The notes beneath the pieces are model-generated. The model was given only the letters and a program-made list of their open reading frames with translations. It had not been told where the DNA came from and ran no database searches. A stretch of DNA of 64,000 nt. Origin: Flagellimonas myxillae. GTDB lineage: Bacteria; Bacteroidota; Bacteroidia; Flavobacteriales; Flavobacteriaceae. Positions within the stretch are counted from its first letter, which is position 1. Every line of letters starts with the position of its first letter. This document shows, one piece after another, positions 36,977-45,800 of the stretch. The translations under genes were made by a program, and so were the position numbers. The stretch is from contig NZ_JAMFLY010000001.1 of NCBI RefSeq assembly GCF_023502235.1, positions 558,001-622,000 of the forward strand, in the 5' to 3' direction.

Positions 36977-37726
36977 ATGCTTAAGGAGGAGCGACAGCAT
37001 ACCATCTTGAACGAAGTGGAGCTGCATAATCGGGTTCTGCTTACCGATTTAGCGGAAAGATTGGACGTGTCCATTGACACCGTTAGGAGGGATGTTAAGG
37101 AATTGGACGGGGAAAATCGGTTGGTGAAGGTTCACGGTGGGGCAGTATCCCTGGGTTTTGCAAATCATAGCCCAAAGCGGAACAATGTCTATGCCTTGGA
37201 CGAGAAGATTACCATTGCCAAAAAGGCTACCTCCTTTTTAAAGGAGAACAGTGTAATCTTAATTGATGGTGGAACCACATGCCAAGAGTTGGCCCGCTTG
37301 TTGCCCACAAACATCAACCTCACTTGCTTTACGTTGAGTCTTCCCGTGGCTATGGAATTATTGGGCAAACCCAATGTGGAAACAATCTTTATTGGAGGGA
37401 TGCTTTCCAAGGATTCCCAGATTGCCATAGGTTCCAATGCTATCCATAACTTATCCCAAATAAAGGTTGACTACAGTTTTATTGGGACTGGATATGTGGA
37501 TGCAGGCTTTGGATTGACCGAGTTTGATTGGGACATTGTCCAAACCAAAAAAGCGGTTATCCATGCTTCCAAAAAGACCGTATTGCTGTGTATTTCCGAA
37601 AAATTGAATTCACAGCACCGTTTCAAAACCTGTGATCTTAATATGATAGATACCATGATCACCGAATTGGAACCAGAGCATCCGCTGCTTGAAAGTTTTA
37701 AAAATCAAGACCTATACCTATTATAA
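36977..37726 (+). CDS. DeoR/GlpR-family transcriptional regulator of amino-sugar genes
   Basis: About 249 residues from the ATG at 36977 (MLKEERQHTILNEV); an upstream extension adds nine residues not expected for the family. N-terminal HTH: RVLLTDLAERLDVSIDTVRRDVKELD, the DeoR signature. The C-terminal DeoRC sensor domain has ILIDGGTTCQELARLLP and FIGTGYVDAGFGLTE, which bind phosphorylated sugars. It is divergent from nagB and 1 bp upstream of murQ, so MurNAc-6-P, GlcNAc-6-P or GlcN-6-P is the likely effector and nagB plus itself the likely targets; this is inference from position. Confidence 0.92.
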   Translation: MLKEERQHTILNEVELHNRVLLTDLAERLDVSIDTVRRDVKELDGENRLVKVHGGAVSLGFANHSPKRNNVYALDEKITIAKKATSFLKENSVILIDGGTTCQELARLLPTNINLTCFTLSLPVAMELLGKPNVETIFIGGMLSKDSQIAIGSNAIHNLSQIKVDYSFIGTGYVDAGFGLTEFDWDIVQTKKAVIHASKKTVLLCISEKLNSQHRFKTCDLNMIDTMITELEPEHPLLESFKNQDLYLL

Positions 37727-37727
37727 T

Positions 37728-38540
37728 ATGACGGATTACATCAAAATTACCGAGCGTCCATCCAATCATGATCATCTGGAAAAGATGTCCACCAACGAAA
37801 TTTTGGAAGGGATCAACCAAGAGGACAAGCAAGTAGCAGAAGCTGTGGAGCAAGTCTTGCCCCAATTGGCAAAACTGATTGATGGCATTGTTGAACGTTT
37901 CGAGAAAGGGGGGCGTTTGTTCTATATAGGTGCTGGTACCAGTGGTCGCTTGGGCATATTGGATGCTTCAGAAATACCACCCACTTTTGGGATGCCCCAC
38001 GACCGGGTCATAGGTCTTATGGCTGGTGGGGATGTTGCCATTCGCAAATCCGTAGAGCATGCGGAGGATGACACCCAACAGGCTTGGAAAGATCTTTTGG
38101 AATACAATGTGGATGCCAATGATGTCCTGGTGGGAATTGCCGCATCGGGAACCACTCCGTATGTGTTGGGGGGGCTTGAAGATGCCAAAAAACATGGGAT
38201 TTTAACTGGAGGGATAACCAACAATCCCGGTTCACCCTTGGCTAAATTGGCGGATGTTGCCATCGAAATCAATGTAGGACCAGAATTTTTGACCGGGAGT
38301 ACCCGAATGAAAAGTGGCACAAGCCAAAAGTTGGCCTTGAACATGATTTCCACCGCTTTGATGATCAGAACCGGAAGGGTTAAAGGAAACAAAATGGTGA
38401 ATATGCAATTGAGCAACAACAAGCTCGTGGACAGGGGAACCCGATATTTGGTGGAAGCACTTGGCCTAGGCTATGACGATGCACAAAAAGCCCTAAAAAA
38501 ATACGGTTCGGTTAAGAAAGCAATTGAGGCTTTACAGTAG
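37728..38540 (+). CDS. murQ: N-acetylmuramic acid 6-phosphate etherase
   Basis: About 270 residues from the ATG at 37728 (MTDYIKITERPSNHD), 1 bp after the regulator stop. SIS-domain lyase: YIGAGTSGRLGILDASEIPPTFG, GLMAGGDVAIRKSVEHAEDD, GIAASGTTPYVLGGL, and EFLTGSTRMKSGTSQKLALNMIST. It cleaves the D-lactyl ether of MurNAc-6-P, giving GlcNAc-6-P and D-lactate. Together with AnmK and NagB in the same region it completes cytoplasmic conversion of anhydroMurNAc to Fru-6-P, apart from the deacetylation step. Confidence 0.96.
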   Translation: MTDYIKITERPSNHDHLEKMSTNEILEGINQEDKQVAEAVEQVLPQLAKLIDGIVERFEKGGRLFYIGAGTSGRLGILDASEIPPTFGMPHDRVIGLMAGGDVAIRKSVEHAEDDTQQAWKDLLEYNVDANDVLVGIAASGTTPYVLGGLEDAKKHGILTGGITNNPGSPLAKLADVAIEINVGPEFLTGSTRMKSGTSQKLALNMISTALMIRTGRVKGNKMVNMQLSNNKLVDRGTRYLVEALGLGYDDAQKALKKYGSVKKAIEALQ

Positions 38541-38545
38541 GAATC

Positions 38546-39664
38546 CTATTTTGGATCTAGTCGATAAATCCCTTTTCCTTCAATCCCAACATAGATAAAC
38601 CCATCGGGGGCCTGCCGCACATTGCGGACTCTACCCATACCATCCAAAAGCTTTTCCCGGTAGGTAACCTTGTTGTTCTCAATTACCAATCGTTCCAAGT
38701 ATTGGAAGGCTAGGGATCCTACCAGTAGATTTCCATTCCACTTTGGGTATTTATCCGAGGAAACAAAGGCCATTCCGCTAGGCCCTATGGAAGGGGTCCA
38801 CTGATACACAGGTTGTTCCATGCCTGGTTTTGAAGTTTCGTCTGTAATTTTTGTACCACTATAATTGATGCCATAAGTGATTACTGGCCAGCCGTAGTTT
38901 TTACCTTTTTGTACCTTATTGATTTCGTCCCCGCCCCTAGGTCCGTGTTCATGTTCCCATAGTATTCCTGTTACGGGATGTAGTGTAAGGCCTTGTGGAT
39001 TTCTGTGGCCATAGCTGTAAATGGCTGTTTTAGCTCCGGATTTGTCCACAAATGGGTTGTCGGCCGGAATTTTTCCGTCATCATGGATGCGGTAAATTTT
39101 TCCACCATCCCTCTGGATACTCTGGGGGTTTTCGTCCCTATTTCCGCGATCTCCGACCGAAAAGTAGAGGTAACCCTGCTGATCAAATTCCAATCGGGAA
39201 CCAAAATGCTGTCCTTTGGTGGTATTCGGTCCTGCTTTATAGAGGAGTTGATGGTCCGTTAATTGCGTCCCAGACAGCTTTGCCCTTGAAATTGCCGTGT
39301 TTCCGCCTTTACCATCACCCTCTTCAGAAGAATATGAAAAGTAAATCCATCCGTTTTGGGCATAATTCGGATGCAATTCAATGTCCAATAAGCCTCCTTG
39401 GCCTCTAACATAAATTGCTGGAAGATTAGAGATTTCTGTCGTTTTTCCGCTCTTAAAGTGTAGCAGTTTACCTGATTTTTCCGTGACCAAGATGGCGCCA
39501 TCGGGCAAAAAAGCCATACCCCATGGGTTTTGAATGACTGGAATTACGGAATTTACAGTAAAATCAATGCTTTTGGGAAGATTTATGCCCTTGTCAGAAT
39601 TTTGGGCACAAGATGTAGTAAGCATTACAACGAAAAAAATAGGTAATATGGTACTTTTTTTCAT
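38546..39664 (-). CDS. PQQ-dependent aldose sugar dehydrogenase-like lipoprotein
   Basis: A 372-residue lipoprotein (lipobox TTSC, Cys19) with a six-bladed beta-propeller of the glucose/sorbosone dehydrogenase family (YliI/Asd type). Visible: NPWGMAFLPDGAILVTEKSGKL, GQGGLLDIELHPNYAQNGWIYFSYS, HFGSRLEFD, SVGDRGNRDENPQ, YSYGHRNPQGLTLHP, EHEHGPRGGDEIN and the C-terminal VRNVRQAPDGFIYV. These enzymes oxidise aldoses with PQQ outside the cytoplasm. No pqq synthesis genes are in the window, so the cofactor may be scavenged. It converges on murQ with a 5-bp gap. Confidence 0.9.
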   Translation of the reverse strand: MKKSTILPIFFVVMLTTSCAQNSDKGINLPKSIDFTVNSVIPVIQNPWGMAFLPDGAILVTEKSGKLLHFKSGKTTEISNLPAIYVRGQGGLLDIELHPNYAQNGWIYFSYSSEEGDGKGGNTAISRAKLSGTQLTDHQLLYKAGPNTTKGQHFGSRLEFDQQGYLYFSVGDRGNRDENPQSIQRDGGKIYRIHDDGKIPADNPFVDKSGAKTAIYSYGHRNPQGLTLHPVTGILWEHEHGPRGGDEINKVQKGKNYGWPVITYGINYSGTKITDETSKPGMEQPVYQWTPSIGPSGMAFVSSDKYPKWNGNLLVGSLAFQYLERLVIENNKVTYREKLLDGMGRVRNVRQAPDGFIYVGIEGKGIYRLDPK

Positions 39665-39811
39665 AATTTGACGTTGAAATTATAGATTTTATAGACGAAC
39701 GACGGCTTTTTGAAGTCGAAAGATAAAGAGAATTATATAAGTTTAGACAATTACAATCTAGAATATTAAGACCCCAAATCTGAAGTATTCTACCATAACA
39801 AGACTTAACCT

Positions 39812-42800
39812 ATGCTCCCACAGAAAACAAGGCATTTGCTGTATGCCGTGTTGTTGGTGTTTATATCAATATTTTGTTCCACGGTACTTGCAAAAACAGA
39901 GGTCAACAGGGTATTTGCCAAGGTAGTGAGTGCAGTATCCAATCCTGACCGGGAAGAAAAGACCCAGAAACTGGATGTTGACATTTCCATTACGCACGAT
40001 GAAAGTTCCCTAGCCGTCGCTAGCCCCATGTTCATGACCATTTTACAAGGGGCCGACGAAGAGGTGGTATGCCCCAACGATGGTAGTACGCTGGCCAAAT
40101 TCTTCCTATGTGGTACCAGCGATATCCGAACTTTGACCCTTAGTCAATCCGGTAGTAGCTACGAATGGCAGCAATTGGATACCAATACCTGTGCCCCTAC
40201 AGTGGTTGACGATTGTCCGACCATAAACGCGGCTTGTACCTGGAACACGGTAGGCACCAGTGCAACCTATAGCTTATCCACTGCCGGGGAGTTTAGGGTG
40301 CGTGTGGATTCCGGTCAATACTTCTATTTCAAATCCACCTTGAACCCGTTGGACCCCCAATTGATTAAAGAGGACATTATCTGCGGAAATCCGGGCAGGG
40401 TGGAAGTGACCAATGTTCCTGCAGGCTACGAATACAGCATAAGCGGAGCCGCAGGACCGTATCAAGACGATCCATTTTTTGATGTTACCACGGCTGGTAA
40501 TTATAGGGTTTGGGTACGTTTGAAAAACGTTTCTGCCAGTGCCTGTGTGTTCCCTTCAAACACGGTAAATGTGCAGGACTTGGACATTACAGTTGACGTA
40601 ACCGCCAACGACATTCTTTGTAGTGGAGAGCTCGGAAGTGTGGACGTCCAGGTTGCTGGAGTCCCGGGATTTTATACCTATAGACTCATCAAAAATGGAG
40701 TGACTGTGGACACTTTTGGTCCAAATGGGGCAGATTCGTACACTTTTGCCAATGTTAGTCCAGGAACCTACAGCATCAGAGTTGACACCAATGATTGTTC
40801 CGAGACGGTTACGACGGTTACAGGAGGTGGTCCCATTGAGATTGGTAATGGGATTAGTCCCTTGGATGTTTCAGCAACAGCTTCAGCCAGTTTTGGCTGC
40901 GGGGCAACTTCAGTCGATGTGGACTTAACGACTTCCGGGGGAACGGCTCCCTATCGCTTTAGCGTGGACGGTGGTCCCTTTGGCTCCACATATACCGGGT
41001 CCACATCTTTCACGGTATCAACAGCAGGTACCTACAATATTTTGGTCGAGGATGCCAACGGATGCCAGCGGGGCGCTTCCGTGGACGTACCCGACATTCC
41101 ACCACCTTTATTCAATTTTACCGAAGAGGATGCCAATTGCGGGGGTGCCAACGATGGTAGAATAACGATAAACGTGACCAATGGATTTGGATACGAAATC
41201 GAGTATAGTATTAACAATGGGGCCAGCTATCAAGTGAGCAATGTGTTCTCCAATTTAGCACCGGGAACCTATGATGTGGTATTGAGATATGAGCAGGATT
41301 CTTTTACCTGTACCACAACACCACAAACTGCAACAATTGGTACCCCATCCACCATCAGCGCTACAGCCACTCCTGATTCTGCACCAACCTGCTTAAATGA
41401 AACAGGAGGTCAGATCACCATTTCCGGAGTTTCTGGCGGAACCCCTCCTTATGAATATAGTATTGGTGCAGGGTTTGGACCCGGCACGGTGTTTACCAAT
41501 CTAGGAGTGGGAACTTATACCCCATTGGTTAGGGATGCAAATGGTTGTGTGCAGCCATTGCCGGATGTTGTTTTTAATACTTTGGACAAACCTACTGACT
41601 TGGCATTTACCATTTCAAGTTTGGATTGTATTTCCACCACGGCTTCCGTGGGATTGGTTGTCACAGGCGGAACCGGTCCTTATACTTACGAGATCATTGC
41701 GCCGGCCGCAAGTGCTATCAACAATGGAAACAATGATACTTTCACCGGATTGGGCCTTGGAACCTACACCTTTAGGGTTACTGATAATGAGGGTTGCTCT
41801 TACGATGAGAACTATGCAATAACCGATATTAGTTCAATTGGGGTGCAAGCGCAGCAAACCAGGGTGGTTACCTGTGTTGGCGATGCCGATGGGGAAGGTC
41901 GTTATTTGGTGGACGGATTCAACACCACATACAGCTATAGCATTGATGGAGGGTCGCTATTCACGGGTCAGAACAGTGGGATTATACCCCTTACTGGATT
42001 GACCGCAGGGAACTATGTGATTTCCGTTACGGATGAAGACACCAATTGTACCGATACGGCTACCTTGACTATTGAGGAACCATCAACAGCATTTGCTATT
42101 TCAAGTTTGGATGTTACCGACATGAACTGTCAAAATGGAAACATTGGGGCAGTCCGCGTAAATACCGTTGGAGGATGGGGAGGTAACCGCTATACCTTGA
42201 CCCAGCCGGACAGCTCGACAAGGGGACCGCAGAACAGCCGTGTATTCTCCAATTTATCCCAAGAAGGCTTATATCAGGTAAGTGTTACCGATGCCAATGG
42301 TTGTACCGTTACCGATAGTTTCACCCTAACAGCCCTTCAGGCGCCCACACTTACTTTGGATACTGGAGCATCGGACTTTTGTTATGACAATTTCACGGCT
42401 GCTACTTTGGTGGTCAATGCAACCTTGGGAACAGCACCTTATCAATATCGGGTTAATGGCGGTGCTTTAGGCGCCAGTAATACCTTTACGGGACTAACCC
42501 CGGGCACCTATACCATTGAAGTGGTGGACGCCAATGATTGTCGGGATACCGTCACTGCTACCATCGAACCTCAGGTTATGGCTACCGCTACAACCATCCA
42601 AGAATTGGATTGTGCCGGGCCACCTGCCCAGATTCAGGTTAATATTTCCAACGGATATACTTCTGGGGGAGACTACGACATTTACGAGGTGAGCATCAAT
42701 GGTGCTCCATATACTTCGGACAACAACAACATTACTGGAAACTCATTCATTTACAGCATTCCCAATGATGGTTCCATAGTTTCGGATACCACTTACCAAT

Positions 42801-45800
42801 TCATGATTACTGATAGCGAAGGTTGTACTACCGAATCCAACGTCGTGACTATTACCCCGCCTGAAACCATTGCAGGGTCTGTGGTAGGTACGGATACCCA
42901 ATGTGGGGATGCAACTAGCGGAATCGTGGAACTTGTCCCCGATACCACACAAGGTGTACCACCCTATGAGTTCAGTAACGACAATGGTGCAACCTTTGTG
43001 GCGGGTAACATTTTCTCCGGTTACGGACCTGGTACCCATGGAGGTTTTGTAATCAGGGATAGTAGAGGGTGTGTCAGTCCAGCGTATTCGGTCACCATTG
43101 GAGCAAGCGCCGCCTTGGATGCCACTGCAACGCCAACACCAGCGGTCTGTTCGGCCGGTTCGGTATTAGGCTCTGTTTCTACTACAATCAACAATGGAGT
43201 AGCACCTTTCGATTATGTTTTATTGGATGTTGCAGGAAACCTAGTAGCGTCATCCATGGGTACGGCAAGTACCACGGTAAACTTCCCGAATCTTCCTGTT
43301 GGTAACTATACAGTGGTCACTACAGATGCTCAAGGATGCGAGGACAGGGATGACGTAATTATCGATCAGAACATATTGGATTTAATTCCATTGGACCCAC
43401 CTCCAGCCCTTTGTACGGATGCATTTATTTCTTATCGGGTGCAAGCCACTGGGGGAACTGCACCATATGAATTTAGATTGGTGGGCGACCCTGCCTTTGT
43501 TCCGGCCAATGTAAATGGTGTAGATATTCATGATTTTTCTGCTGTGGTCACCTTTGGTACAACATATTTTGTGGAAGTCAGGGATGCCTTGGGCTGTATT
43601 TATATTGAAGAAATTGACCCCATTGCTGCTCCAAGTCCAGTGACAGTTACCGCTACCGCAACGACTGCATCCTGTAATGTGGCCGGAAGTGGGGCGATAG
43701 ATTATGATGTAACCGGAATAGCAAGCCCGGCGGATTTAACGATTACCCTCGAAAACACGGATACAGGCGCAACAATCTCTGGTCCAACAAATCATAACAA
43801 TGTGACCATTCCTTTCAATGATACCTTTACAGGTCTGGCTCCGGGAAATTACCAGATATTGGTCACCGATAACAATACGGGTTGTACCGGAAGTACCTTG
43901 GTCTTTATTGGATTTAGTTCACCTTCCATAGTAATTGACAGCAATGTACAAGCCACCTGTAACGCTGGGGCGTTTGTAACCGTTAGGGGAATTGGTGCAG
44001 CCACTCCTTTTGCATATGCCTACGTACCTACAGGAGACCCAGCTCCCACAGTATTCAATACCGACACTACTTTTGAGATTGCTGGACCATATCCCACTGA
44101 CTACGATTTCTATGTCCAAGATGCGAATGGATGTACTGCAATGACTACCGCCACGGTGAGTCAGGAGGCAGGCGTGCCCAATCCAACCATTGATGTGACT
44201 AACCAGTGTACCGCCACTAGCGGGTATCAGATTGAAGTGACTTCGCCCTTGACAACCGGTTCTGGTTTGCCAGAGGATACATTTATGTATGATATTGGAA
44301 GTGGATTCCAGACCAGTGTCAACTTCGTGGTTCCGAACCCAGGAAGCTATGTAATTACCGTACGTGATGGGAATGGATGTATTAACACGGTCACAGCTGA
44401 GGTGTTTGATTTCTTTGCCATCACCGCCGATGCAACTTCCTTCCCAACCTGTAACGCCGGGGACGGTGGGATTACAGTTAACACGACAGGGGGAAGTGGA
44501 AACTTTGAGTTTCAACTTCGCGATGCGGGAACCCTGGCCAATATTGGCCCACCCCAAAGTTCCAATGTGTTTACGAGCGTAATGCCAGGCGATTACAACA
44601 TTTTGGTGACGGACCTTAGTTCTAATACCACTCCCTTGTGCTCCGATGAGGCCATTGTAAATGTTTCCACAGTGAATACACCTGTGATTACAGCTACCCC
44701 AACTACCGAAATCACCTGTAATGGAGCTGACAATGCAACCATTGCTGTGGAATTGCAGCCCGGTAGTGACACGGATACTCCCATTAACTACATCCTATAC
44801 GATGGAGGAAGTTCCACCATAATCGCAGGCCCCCAAGCGTCCCCAATATTTGATGGGCTAGCTCCAGATACCTATCAGGTCGAGGTGGTATCAGATAGGG
44901 GCTGTACAGATCGCTCTGGAGATATAGTAATTGCTGAGCCTACCTTGCTACAAGTGGCAGCGACGAACACTGAGTTTAGCTGTAATCCATCCAGCAACCA
45001 ATTTAGTACTGCAACCATTACCATTTTTACGGATACCAATGGGGATGGGACTGGAACAGCTACCGGTACCGGACCTTATACCTACAGCTTGAATGATGGA
45101 ACCCCACAGTTTGATGGCACCAATTTTCAGACGAGCAATGTTTTTGAGGTTATCGACAATGGTACGAACCAGACATTTATCCTAACCGCAAGGGACCAAA
45201 ATGGCTGTGAGGAAACCACCACGGTTAATATTAATACCCCAACGGACATCACCTTTAGTTATAATGTGGGACAAATAACCTGCGATGCTTCAGGGGTTGG
45301 CGTGAATCCAGGATTTATAGAGATTATAGTAAACGAAGGTCCTGGCAATTACGAGGTCGAAATTTTACCCCTTGGGTCCGAGCCTGCAAGAAACTCCTCT
45401 GGAACAGATCGCGTTACTTGGGATATCTCAACCCCGGGAGACTACATTTTTGCGGTAACGGATATTGGAAGTGGTGGATGTTCCTACCTCACTGCTACCA
45501 TCAATATGCCGGAGTACAACAATATCGAAGCCATCATCGCTGAGGTACAACCGGTTACCTGTTTTAATGGTAATGACGGGGAAATCAGCATTGAAATCAA
45601 CAATTACAGTGGATCGTACAATTATGAGGTCTTTTCTCGGGATAATTCGGGTGTGGAAACCACTACTGGAGTAACGGGTAGTTTCGATACCAATGTGCCC
45701 ATTAATAGTCCTGAAATTATTACAGGCTTGCCAGCTGGTAATCTCGTAGTACATGTTGAAGCAATGGATTCCCCATTTTGCGATGTAATTAGCAATGTAA

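Noticed and set aside
43919..44557. 212-residue minus-strand frame and several others inside the giant adhesin
   Set aside because: They are antisense to a repetitive, composition-biased gene and show no family features.
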